A stretch of 64,000 bases of DNA from Pegea sp. RAD2-039 (taxonomy: Eukaryota; Chordata; Thaliacea; Salpida; Salpidae). The first letter of the stretch is position 1. Every line of letters starts with the position of its first letter. The notes under the pieces are model-generated. The model saw only the letters and a program-made list of their open reading frames with translations, made no database searches and was not told where the DNA came from. Location: contig JAQGEQ010000258.1 in assembly GCA_034620365.1 (NCBI GenBank), positions 558,001 to 622,000 on the forward strand. The letters run 5' to 3'. Positions 51,420 through 63,137 of the stretch are shown here, piece after piece. Made by a program: the position numbers and the translations under genes.

Positions 51420-53150
51420 ATTAAAGTAAAAAATTTATACAAAGAAAACCTTGTAATAAATTGATATCTCAAAAAATATGAAAATAATTTTACAATTTGA
51501 AAAATAATCGAAATCGTAGCTGTTTGGTTGTAAAAATATAAAAGACAGAAAGTTATTTTTAAAAGAATAAACAAAATCAGCCAAGCATAAGGAGAACATT
51601 CTAATGGTTTTATCAATAAAAACTAGATTTTAGTTAAAAGTTGTTTATAAAATAGTTGCTGGAAACAGAAAATTGTACTGCACTATAGATTTTAAATTGA
51701 TAAAAATTTATTTCAAATATAATGGAAGCTATAGAAGAGAGGATTATTGAAGCAAGAAACTGAAAGTAATCAATATTCAAGTGCTATTGAAGTGCTAGCA
51801 AGTTTTAGTAAAAGAAAATCTGCAAATTCTACAATCAACAAAACAACAATAGACATTTACATAAAATCTTGAAAACAAAAGCAAATGATTTGATTAACAA
51901 CTATTCTACAAGTTTTATAAATCTAATTAGAAAAAGAAAAGAGTTATAAGCTGAAACTCAGTCAACGTTAGTTGATCAATCAGTCAAGGCTTCCATGTAC
52001 ATCGATCTTGAGAAGGTGAAAGAATTTGCGAAGAATTTGACCTTAAAGACCTGTTATGATGTTTCAATATTAATAACCTTACATATTTTTGTCATAAACT
52101 AGATATCTTGCAAGTATTCTAAGAATAAAAGCAAGTACAATTATTTATGGTCATAAACTAGATATCTTGCAAGTTTACTTGGTTCTTTTATTAATTTATC
52201 AGTACAATTAACAAGCTATGGTTTCATATAAGCGTTAAAAGGTTTACTTGGTTCTTTTATTAATTTATCAGGTTAACAAGCTGCTTGCATAGAAACATAA
52301 TTTCAGGTATTTCAATTTGACCCAGATATTCGATTAAATTTATCTTCAGGTTTTTATTTAATCAAAATTACTGAAATATATTTTAGTTCTATCCATGTGA
52401 CGATAATAGAATCCAACAAAAAGTATTGAAACTTTTACTGAAATCTTTTTCAACTGTTATTACATAAATAATTTACAAGTTTGTTATTTACACATATTCA
52501 TATTTCTGTCTTAATAAAGAATTTAGACCAAAATTTCTTACAAAACTATTTTTTAAAGCAAATGGAAACCACAGTATTTTAGTTGAATAATTTGAGCTTG
52601 CTCAAGATTAAATGTCAATTTCAATCAATAATTGTTGACGAGACATACTTTTAACAAACTGAACGCACAATTTCTCTAGAAAACTTACCAGTGCAAACAT
52701 ATTGAAAATTCTGTTAAATAAGTTAAAGAATAATGTTAAATGAAATAACAAAAACTAGAAAATCACAGGTTTTGAAGATTGTTTACCTGTTATAAGTAAA
52801 AATTATAGAAAAAAAAAGTTTGATAATAAAATCAAAATTAAATTATTTGAGTAACGAGTTTGCTTATTTTGTCTTTAAAACTTTGTTAAAACAAACATGT
52901 CATTTTAATCACATCAAGTTTCTCTTTACATTTCATATGAACAATTACTTTTGAAGTTTGTTAGTTGACTTTAAATCTGTGGTCTTATACAAGAACTTAT
53001 GCAAACACTGTTAGAATAGTCTAAAAATCAAAACAATAAGACATTCTTTAAATGTTGTCTAAACTGCAAAAGTTTGAAGAAAATATTTTTAAATCTTTAA
53101 TTAAGAGTTGAAATCACCTCAAAAGTTAAAAAAAGTTTATTTAAAAAAAT
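51420..53150. other. Spacer with short local duplications
   Basis: AT-rich. A 25-bp word is repeated at 52091-52115 and 52150-52174, and a 30-bp word at 52173-52202 and 52242-52271. No coding sequence was recognised. Confidence 0.6.
52091..52282. repeat. Interleaved short direct repeats
   Basis: The word starting GTCATAAACTAGATATCTTG occurs at 52091 and 52150. The word starting GTTTACTTGGTTCTTTTATT occurs at 52173 and 52242, each followed by a similar sequence ending in TTAACAAGCT. The pattern suggests two small, successive local duplications. Confidence 0.85.
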
Positions 53151-53324
53151 CCTACCTAGCACTTGATGGTCTATGAAATCGGTTACTTCTGGCAGAAGAA
53201 GGTCTGACTGGTCCATTACTTCTAGCAGAAATAGACAGACTTCTACCAGTTGCTGATAGAGCATCATCACCTGCATCACCTGATTCATTCTTACTTCGAG
53301 AGCTCATCAGTGAAGTGAAGTCAC

Positions 53325-55722
53325 TCAGGCGTGCAAGACGAACGATTCTAGGCGAAGCAGCTGATAAAAGAAGACTTAGATAATAGACAAAATTCTAATT
53401 AAAATAAAGAATTGGTTTAGAAAGTTTTTATCCAGTTATATGAGAAACATTCAAAGGAAATGTAAAAAGGAAAAATAACGATTAACAGAAAAATGAAACA
53501 ATTACATTGATGTTTGTTTTGTAGAAACTTATGATGAAATAATTTGGATTTATTTAGCAACTGAAACACGAAATACCTCTTTCAGAACTACGAGATGATC
53601 TGGGAGTGGTTAGAGGAGTGTTTGTAGCACTTGCTATCATCTTGTAAGCTTGTTTTGATTGATTTGCTAAACGAAGAGCGTTTGCTACAGTTTCAGTATG
53701 GACCACTCCAGTAAATTCCGTAGCTAAAACAAATTGATACTAACTTAAAGACCTTAAATTAACAGTTTAAAAAATAATAAGCTTCTACATATACACGTTA
53801 AACCATTCAAAACATTACTTACAACTAATTGAAAGTTTAAAGAGTATAGAATATAACATATTACTGAAAAATAGCGAGCATAACGTACAAAATATTCTTT
53901 AATCTTTCTACTAATGTAAAAAATTTATCAATGTAAAGCTGAATAAATATTTTATGAAATAGAGAAAAAAAGATTGCCAGCGTAACTAAAAGAGGTTCAT
54001 TTGAAATTAGAACATAGCTAACTCTATAAACAAATATAAAATACATATTCTACTTATATATTATTTATTTAAGAGTTTAAACTAGTAAATAATCATTTAC
54101 TTTTGACAATTTCTATGTTTACTAGCTATAAGAATTTTAAAATTTAATAATTGTACAAGTTTACAATATGCTAGTTCTAAACTGGTCAACTTATTATCAT
54201 TTCTCATTATATCAATTTCTTAAGTAGTCTATAAACCAAACTTAGCATAAGTGACTTAAATAATTAAACTCTAAAAAACATAATTTAAATTTTATATTTA
54301 AATGATATACACCAATAAGTAATAAACTATTTAAAGTTAGATTAATCAAAACAGTTAATTTCTTAACCAGTATTCCAAAAAAATATGACTGGTCAAATTA
54401 AAAACCATAAATAAAATATTTCTTATTTGTATGTATCAGACAATTATCTGAAGCATAAAATTAACAACAACAATATCTGACACAAACAAGTTTAACTTAC
54501 AATCACAAACTGGTACATGGTCTGTTTTTGACACAGTTGTTTCAAGATTTGATCCTACTCTTGAACGTATGACAGGGATCATATTCAAATTGTCTGAGTC
54601 TAAATTGTTTGCAGCTTCTTCGTTTCTTTTTGAACTTTTATCATTTTTTAAAGTTTCTATGTTCTTGTAAAAAAACACTAATTGATTGTCGAGTATATAA
54701 ATGTTGTAATTATTCTACCTTGACGTTTTTTTCATATGATTTTTGGTTTGTAAGAAGAAAAGATGATTTTCTAGAAGCTGTTGGTCTATTTCTATCCAAT
54801 TTATCACTTGTCAAATAATTAGGATTATTCTTTTCTTTTAAACATCGATGCAACTTTATCTGCTTGTACGAGTCTTGTCTATTGTAAAATAATTGTTTTA
54901 ACGACGACGACAGATATAGTAAAAACTAAACAACATACACAGAATTTCGTTGAAATATATTTTATGTTAAAGAATAGAAACATTTTGAAGTCTCAAAATT
55001 AAATCATGCCTTTCGAAATCAAACAACAATTAATCTGCAATCAAATGACTTTTCCTGACCTGGTTTTCCGCATTTGACTTAATGATTGAGATGTAGTTTT
55101 TGGGGATGACTCAACATTTCCTTCAGACTCATCTAAAAATCACAATTAAAATCAACAGATATCTAGTTAGCTATCTTTAATTTTCTAATAAGCTAAACAA
55201 TCTATTTAACAAAATCTTTAATTAATTTAGTTATGATATAATATATATTTCATTTTGGGTGATAAAAAGTATTTAAATTTAAAAAGTGAGCAGACTTATC
55301 AAAAGAGATGAATTTATCATCATTCTGATTTATTGAAAAGTTGAAATTTATAAAACTTATCAAAATGTCAAAAAAGCTAGAATAATTATCACAACAATTT
55401 AACAGCAACTTATAATTATTTAGTGGTTTAGGAAAGATTAGATTAATTAAAATTATCAAAACTTACTTTTGAGGTTATATGATGTCCATAGTAATGGGGC
55501 CCCTTTTGATGTTGGACCTATAGTCCACGGTGGATCCCAATCTGCATCTTGACTTTGACGTTTAGTTTCTACTTGCTGGAGGAACCTAGTTGGTGAACCA
55601 AACAATGTTTCATCTACATGAGATTTTGTTGCTTTTGTTCGATAAGAAAAGTTAGTTTTCTTAGGTGTAACAGAATGAACTTTTTTTCCAACTAAGCCTA
55701 TTTTCCCATTACTTGTATACAT
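53325..55722 (-). CDS. RITA1: RITA1-like RBPJ-interacting and tubulin-associated protein
   Basis: Six exons (55467-55722, 55060-55132, 54719-54878, 54501-54663, 53577-53723, 53325-53359) join in frame to 277 residues; human RITA1 has 269. The diagnostic N-terminal block is KATKSHVDETLFGSP at residues 30-44, then DADWDPPW and the segment KGAPLLWTS. RITA1 binds RBPJ and tubulin, shuttles between nucleus and cytoplasm, and dampens Notch transcription in vertebrates. The middle is polar and Ser/Lys-rich without clear domains. With the canonical acceptor at 53360 the frame ends at a TGA after only eleven codons. A different frame stays open to 53152 and encodes a Ser/Arg-rich peptide (NGPVRPSSARSNRFHRPSSA), so the true C-terminus is uncertain. 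The gene starts 128 nt after the BBIP1 stop codon on the same strand. Confidence 0.82.
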
Positions 55723-55850
55723 TTTATTAAAGCAGAAAAACTGTATGAAGTAACCACAAATTTAACACTGAATAAAAAGATAAGCATCAACAACTTATCA
55801 TTAACACATTTTAAAATTATTAATTTAGATTTTTAATTAAAAAATTACAA

Positions 55851-56045
55851 CTAATTGTCTTGGTCTTCTTCAGCTTTCATAGCTTCTTGAGCTTTTTTTT
55901 GAATTTTTTCTAGCTTTTCAAGAGTGATTGACTTTAATGGCATAATTTTAGGTTTACACAAAACCAAAGATGGCTTGTCTTCTCGATAAAGTTCCCCATT
56001 TTTAGGTAACACTTCTTTAAACTGTTTTGAACCCACTTCAGACAT
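55851..56045 (-). CDS. BBIP1: BBSome-interacting protein 1 (BBIP10)
   Basis: An intronless 64-residue frame. The body FKEVLPKNGELYREDKPSL then VLCKPKIMPLKSITLEKLEK matches BBIP1 almost residue by residue through its core (FREVLPK, VLCKPK, LPLKS and TLEKLEK in the family). BBIP1 is the smallest BBSome subunit, needed for BBSome assembly and ciliogenesis, and it also affects microtubule acetylation in vertebrates. The C-terminus is short and acidic. The human protein carries an optional N-terminal extension that is absent here. It lies directly upstream of RITA1 on the same strand. Confidence 0.95.
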   Translation of the reverse strand: MSEVGSKQFKEVLPKNGELYREDKPSLVLCKPKIMPLKSITLEKLEKIQKKAQEAMKAEEDQDN

Positions 56046-57120
56046 TTTATAGTGAATGTAATTCTATCGTTTTATCAACTTTCAAGAAAATCTTTTTAAT
56101 AAATTATTATTTTTTTGTCTATCCAGTTTCTATTAGAATTTTAAAATTGACATATTTATTAACAAATAATTAGTAATCAAACAGATAAAATATTAAAGAA
56201 TTATTTTAGTTTTCTATAAACAAAATAAACATAAATTGAAACTATTACAACAATTTCTGGTAAACATTAAAATTGTTTCATTTATAGAATAACAAAATTA
56301 AAAAAAAAAGATAAAAAACTTTCAACTCAACAGTGCCTTAAAAATTACATAAATTAAAAAAATAAAATCTAATAGTTGTAGATGACAGAAATTTTCGTAT
56401 GACAAATTTGCAAGGTAGTTGATATTAAAGAAAAAAACTCAAAAATATACTTAGATTAATAGGCTAAATAGGAAAGTCAAAATACAAAAGAAGAAAATTG
56501 CTGCTAAGGCTTAGTTATAAAATGAGAACTTTTTGCTACACTTAATATTTTATCTATGTAAAACTGTAATTTCTGAAGCAAAAATGTTTAATTCTGTTAA
56601 TTGTAAACATTCCAGCATTTATCGTTGCTGGGTTAATAGACCAAAAAAGTCTAACGACAATTTTTCAAACAGATGCTGAATTTGCAATGGTAAATCATTC
56701 TTATATCGATATTACATATATGACTTACCTATATTAAAAATTAAAAAAATCTCAACAAATGACTTAAATATTAAAGTGTTTTCATATTTGTTTAGATTAA
56801 CCAATTTTAATCTGAAAGTGTTTATCTGAGAAATGCTTATATTTTAATTTTTAAGATTTAATTATACTAATTATTTAATTACAAAACATAAAATATTACG
56901 ACTAGTAAATTAAAGGTTCATATAAAAATTAAGAGCTCCTAAAGTGATAAATCTTTTGGTAAGCTTTGTTATAAATATATCAAAAGTAAAGTTAAATCAG
57001 TCAAACTTTTGAACCAGTTCTGCAAATGTCATTTATGATTTGCTCTTAACAATGTTTATAAAGCTTTCTAATTTTTTGCTTGATTGTACTTTCTAAAATA
57101 AATTATTCTTAGAAATTATA
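56046..57120. other. BBIP1 upstream region, AT-rich
   Basis: Mostly AT-rich without genes. On the plus strand 56579-56689 is open between a possible acceptor and a GTAAAT donor and would encode a hydrophobic segment (LILLIVNIPAFIVAGLI), but no partner exon was found. Confidence 0.35.
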
Positions 57121-57930
57121 AAATTTTATTTCGACTTCCACCCGCTCTTTCCACTATTGATCAACTATTCATAATCAATGAGGACTAAGAGATTCAAGAA
57201 GCACGCTTGATAGATCACTGGGGATAAGAGCTGGAAAAAAGGGCACTTGAACTTCCGATCTTCCCAAGTGAGGATGTCCTTGAAAACATTTTCCATTTTG
57301 ACCAGGCCTTCATTGCTCTATTTTGAAAACAGTCAACAAGTCTGGGTAAAGTAACAGTTTTAGGGGCTAAAGCTGTCTAAAGAGTAAAGACCCTCTTCCG
57401 ACGGCTTCAATTATTTAGCGGTTCCTGAACTCGAGGGCCTTAGCTGCTCCCCTTGAGCTCATCTTCTTAGTGGCAGCTGATATGTTTTTCTCCTCATGAA
57501 CATGATGAGAAACAGACTGTCCATATCTCCAACCAGTTTCTACCTTCATTCACCGCCGTACTGTGTCCCTAGCATCTTTTTATCAACAGTATACTTGTCA
57601 TAGCCCAGGTACCTAAAACCTCTCCACTAATTTAAGAAATTTATCAGGAAGATCCACTAATGGGTCTTTCACTAGTTCTTGGAGTGGCATCAGTACTGTC
57701 AAAACTTGTGTTCAGATATTTCAAGTCTACGTTTTAAAAAAATGTTTTCTGAAAGTTATTACAACCCGGGTGGAAGAGAGGATAGGGGAAGCGGGACATC
57801 AAACGTTGTAGCACTGGAACTTTCTCCCATTCTTTTTGTCATTGAGTATGCAAATCTTTGGTAGACCAGCTCCCTACCACCCACAGTTCTTCAGTTTGTC
57901 GGAAACAAAAAAATGGTCTTTAACGAATAG
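57120..57930. other. GC-richer block, probably an old interspersed repeat
   Basis: Base composition changes abruptly from AT-rich to near-balanced at about 57130 and returns at about 58000. Both strands have many stops. No recognisable protein, terminal repeat or tRNA-like part was found. A degraded mobile element is the simplest explanation; this is inference from composition only. Confidence 0.3.
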
Positions 57931-58849
57931 TAGAGGAACTTGCGCAGAGACTTTTTTGGCTTAGGAAGATGGGTTTGTAAACGTATAAGGTCCATTAATT
58001 ATGAGAGGAGAAGTTTGATATGATGTGCGAGCCACGATCGAAATATGAAATGGGTTACTACGATTCGAAATGAATAGCTGGAGTTACCCTGTTAGAGCTA
58101 TCATATTGAAACTAGATAGCCGACTGAATAATTACTGTGTTGTTAGTCGCCTTAATAATTCAAAAAAAGCTCGACATAACGAGTGATTATAATTACATAT
58201 ATATAAAATATCCGTAACAAGATACAGCATATAAAATGGTGTACCTTATAATTCAAGTATATAAAATTCAGAAAGTATCCTAAAAGATCCTCTTTATTAG
58301 ATTATTAAATTAAATCAACAAATGAACCAAACTTTGTTCTAAAGTAATTAGCTCAACAACAAATAATTTCAAAGGTAAGTTTTTTTGACCATAGAAAAAC
58401 ATATCAAAACTTGCAACTTTGTGACTCGTTAGAAAATAATGAATAAGACAATAATGATAAAGAATGAGACTTTTAACCCTGTTTAAAAGTACTTCTAAAA
58501 AGTTATCAGACAGTGATTAACTATCAAATAGTTAATTATTTTTAAATACTACATTAGTATTAAATAGCTCATAGAAGTCGTCGATGCATGGTAATAACAA
58601 GGTTTGAAGCAGTGATTTAAGTTATAAAAAGAAACTGATTATGATGTAGTAACTATTCTATACAATTGAATAACAACAGTAGTTTTCTTTCGCTGACAGG
58701 TTTCGACTCTACGTAAAGTGAAGATTAATCATATTCTAGATCTCCCATAAGCAGAATCTTATAAGCATAGTAGTGTGCATTGAATTACCCGCTCTCACCA
58801 GATATGATGCTCCGTGGCATAGCACAGTGAACCAGGACAGTGACACCTT

Positions 58850-58950
58850 TTGCTTTCTATATTTCTAACTTAATATATATTATTCGTGAGAATGTGTGTT
58901 AGCGGGAGGTACTCTCTTCAGGCACCCTTCTTCGCATTTATTGAAATGAG
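58850..58950 (+). mobile_element. Third copy of the non-LTR element, 3' tail only
   Basis: The segment GAGAATGTGTGTTAGCGGGA onward matches the tails at 1428-1485 and 37147-37200, including the GGCACCCTTCTTCGCATTTATTG part. Only about 100 nt can be aligned; upstream similarity fades. A severely 5'-truncated or decayed insertion fits. Confidence 0.8.
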
Positions 58951-60185
58951 TAATTATACTTAGTTGGCGTCGAGGTCAACGAACTGCATATACTCAGTTT
59001 GGGTTTACTTAAATAGTCTTTGTTCCTCCCAAAGCAACCACAAGGGTATGGCACTATTTACCCATAGCGAGAGAAGACACTTTCTGCGCTTGATAGATGG
59101 TGAAATAGAAACTTTGACGAAGGTGTGGTCCGAATTCAAGCAAAAGAGATTAAGAACCAATTGAATTATCCACTAGTCCATTTGGTCGCTTATTTTGTTA
59201 TTACAATAAAAGTATATTAAAATTCAATCTATTTCATATTTCGTTGATATATATTCTAAAACTGAATGCAATTAGAAATTGTTGAGAAGAAAAAACTAGT
59301 TTTTCATATATATTTTATTTATTTTCATATAGAGGCAGTGAAAACAAATACTTTAACAAAATGATGGACAAATTCTACTTTTTACTAGTTTGCTAAATAA
59401 GTCATTTTGTAGCTACCCCAAAATGATAAAACATTTATTATTTCTGAAATATTTGTAAATAACAATTATTTTAGTTTAAATACTAATTACTTCTACTTAC
59501 TAATAAAAGTATTATAAGATATATACAATTTCTGTTAAGGTCTCAATGCTAACTATAAAATACTGAACTAAGTTAATCTAAGGCACTTGAAAAAATGACA
59601 AATTCTTCTACTTTTCGATTCTTTTATTTGTAGCTTATTAATAATTAGTAAAAAAAGCTGTTAAATTGGTAAATATATTTTGTGGTTATTATTGCAAGAA
59701 TTCATTTAGAAGAGTAATTAGTTGTACATTTGATTGAAAAACATTTCTTTGATACATAAAACTAATTTATGAAATAAAGGGTTAAAGACATCAAATTAGA
59801 AATCACTAAAAATCTAAAGAGCAAGTGGCCGATTATTTGAAGCATTCAAAAACATTAGCTACCTTAAAAATTGAGTTGCATAAATATAAATCGATTGTCT
59901 GAGATGTAAGTTGTTACTAATAGCTAGATACAACATAATAAAGAGAAAATACTGCGGGCGTTTAACAATTTTAAGCAACTAGTTTATAAATTGAGACATT
60001 TTCTTTATATTTGAAATGAATAGAAAGAAAATTTCATCAAAACTTGTAGAGCTTCTATATAGCTACAGCTTGTAACTGATTTATCATACAAAAGTCATTA
60101 GATGACAAAATGAAAACTTTTGATTAGATGATTAGCACATCTTAAAGATCAACTGATTTGTGATTATCAACAATTGTAGAAGCAC
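58951..60185. other. Spacer downstream of the LRR gene
   Basis: AT-rich. One 66-codon plus-strand frame (58964-59164) lies just after the retroelement tail; its second half (HSERRHFLRLIDGEIETL) looks protein-like but is unidentified and begins without ATG. Nothing else was seen. Confidence 0.35.
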
Positions 60186-60189
60186 TTTT

Positions 60190-63137
60190 TTAGTTTGAAT
60201 AGATTCTAGTGACCTGCATAGGATTGGGATTGATACGCAAAGTGTTTTCATTATCAAAACTATTCATGTGATTATTTGTAATTTCGTAATTAGAATTCCG
60301 CAATTGATTACTTGATTCAACTAGCCGCTGATTGCTCATTATTAATGTGCTTGATGTAAGTAGAATCCTTGAGTCAGATGTATAATCTGTTAAGCAAGGA
60401 TACGTTGTGTCCGTAGATGAAGAAGATTCTGAGACTTGCTGATAAAAAATAAAATAATTTAATTACAAACGTAATTAGATTTGTATAAAATACCGTTTTA
60501 GATTTATTGCATTTTGAATAAACCTCATTAGAATCTCCGCTCGACTTATTTATTTCAAACTTGAGTTCATGGGATTCAGATTCAGGTTTTTTCTGCATTT
60601 CGATTCTACTTTGATGAGCTAGACGAGCTGCTTTAACAGGAGTGCTTTCTTTTGGCCTCGTTGGAATTTGTTCCTGAAATATATGGATCAATTGAAAAGA
60701 AAAAGTGAAAAGCATTTACAAACTTGGAATTGGTTGTGACGAGGAATGTATTTCAAAGGTATCCTTGTTTTTAGTGGGTTTCTATCAGCCAAAATGAATC
60801 TCAATTTACGAATTTTGTAAACACCACGTGGTAGTGAATGCACTGAATTCCCTTTTAAAGAAAATATGAATTTGTTGCATAATTTCAATATTCGAAAATT
60901 ATTGAATAAAAGAAGCAAAAAAGTTTTGAGTGAATAACAATTTATACGATCTAAGATGAACAATGAAAAGTAAATAATAAAAAGTAGCAAACAACCAGAA
61001 AAGTCAAGTTTGAAGAGATTTCGACAAGACTTGATAGATTCTGGAATTTCAACTAATTGATTATCTGCTAGATAAAATTCTTCCAAAAACTTCCAAACGT
61101 TTAATTTCTTCGGTAGACTTTTAATCTACAAGAAACAAATTTGTTCATCAATTATGAACTTTTCTAAAATTCAACCTCGTTGTTAGACAAATTTAAATTA
61201 ATAATTTCTTCCAATTGTAGCATACCAACAGGAATTTCTTTTAAAAAGTTGTTTGACAAATCAAAATGTTTGATCTGAAAAAAATGAGAAGAGATGAAAA
61301 TAAAATAAGATTGAGAAGTTTTGCTCTGCAACTTTACATACTTTCTATCCATATTTATCTAAAGTAAATATAAAAAAGTAAACAAACCTTTGAAAGTTGC
61401 TTCAAATCGCACTCAATCTTCTGAATTTTGTTCGTTCCCAAATCTAATTTTTGTAATCCACTTATAGCTTGATCTTTCTCAGTTTGCAGAGTGCAAACAT
61501 TATTATGATTTACTAACAGTTCCTGAAATTCAAAATCATATAAACATATCGGAGATTAAAACTTTAGATAATTCAAAGAAAAATCAACTTAAGCGAATAA
61601 AATTCAATTCTTTTATTTAATGCATTGACAATTACATTTATTTTTAAAAGGTTCACAATTGAAATTAAAACTTTTTCAATGTTTTAAGATACAAAACAGT
61701 TTGAAATAACAAACTACTTTGCTTTTAAACGATCCCCATAACTAACAACATCTTAACTTTTATAAAAGACCTTCAAATTCTTCATAGAAAACAACATTGC
61801 TTCTACTTCTTCTAGTTTGTTATGAGAAACATCAAATTTCATCAGTGAAGGTAGTAGACAAAGGCTTTTCGGCACACAAATAATACTAAAAACAATTTCC
61901 AAGTATTTTACTGACTGTAAGCTTTTAGAAATGAAAAGTTGTTACTTCAACCGACCTATTATGTGAAACGTCTAAATTTGTTAATTGTTTCCACCCTGGA
62001 ATCGTGTTGGGAAGACTTTTCAGATTATTTCGGGAGATGTTGATATCTGAGATTGCTAGAAGTCTTCCACACCCTTGAGGTAACTTTCGGATTTTATTGT
62101 TTTCCAGATTCAAGAATTGCAACTGATGCAGACGACAGATAGCATCAGGAAGAATTTCAAGATTTGCAGAGGAGAGATCAAGACTCTTAATGAGACGCAA
62201 CTCATTAAAGAGTTTTGGAGGAAGCCGTCCTGTAAACAATTCATTTATCAAATTTTGATTTTAACAACAAAGATAAGGGAACAATTGATGTTTGAATAAT
62301 AATCTTTTGTTAAAAAGATCAATATTGTTACATAAGTTTAATCCTATTCACTAATTCATGTTTGACAGTTGAGGTTGGAAACTGAAACAACTGGAAGTTG
62401 AGATTTGTACTTAAGAAGTATTCTATCACAACAATAATTACAATTTACGAAAACTAAAAACAAAATCATTGATTGATAGATAAAGTGAAAATATTTACCT
62501 AACTTGATATGGTTTCCATTCAATTTAAAGTGTTTGATCTTTTTGGGCATTGAACTGTTTGTTTCAAACTTTGTAAAAGAATTTCCAGAAATGTCAACAT
62601 AGTTTAATGATCTCAAGAAAACAAACGGTTCGGGTAAAGAATTAATAAAGTTGTTTTGAGCATTTAATGTTTGTAAATTGCAAAGACGGCGAATTGACTG
62701 GTCAAGTTTTTCAAGTTGATTTCCGCTAATATCAAATGAACTGATATTTCTGAAAATTTTATAAAATGTAAATACACAAGAAGCAGTGAGTTCAAAAATA
62801 CAGAACAAATTCACAAAACACAATTTCAGTCAAGTCAGTTAGCTATTTGTAAGTTTTTTCAACATAAATTACCCACTTCATGTCACCGATTGATTTCGGT
62901 AATATCTTCAGATCATTATCAGACACTTTAAACTTTTCCACAGTTTTAAGTTCGCCAATATTTTCTGGCAGCGTTGCAATGCTGTTGCTAGAAAGATCAA
63001 AGTTTAAAAGAGAAGGTAAATCTGATATTTCATTTATGGATTCGATCCAATTGTGAGAGAAATTGGCTGTTTTTAAATTTGGCATTGAGGTGATTTGGGG
63101 TAGAACTTTAAATTGATTGTCTGAAAGGTCAGCACTC
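60190..63137 (-). CDS. Leucine-rich-repeat protein, 5' end not found
   Basis: About ten exons encode some 15-18 LRRs of the 23-residue LxxLxLxxNxLxxLPxxI type. Readable examples are NISSFDISGNQLEKL (62700s), LIKSLDLSSANLEILPDAIC (62190s), LTNLDVSHN (61980s), LMKFDVSHNKLEEV (61840s), IKHFDLSNNFLKEIP (61260s) and LEEFYLADNQLVEIPESI (61080s). Consensus GT-AG sites separate the repeats. After the last repeat (KLRFILADRNPLKTRIP near 60790) follows a polar tail with KAARLAHQSRIEMQKK, ending SNYEITNNHMNS and finally RIYSN at TAA 60190-60192. The most 5' exon seen starts at an acceptor near 63137, so the start codon lies further up. Such LRR proteins are scaffolds for protein binding. I cannot assign an orthologue; there is no signal peptide or kinase, TIR or death domain in the visible part. 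Confidence 0.85.

Noticed and set aside
53097-53288. 63-codon Met/Leu-rich minus-strand frame
   Set aside because: It is a shadow in a third frame of the Ser/Arg-rich RITA1 terminal region.
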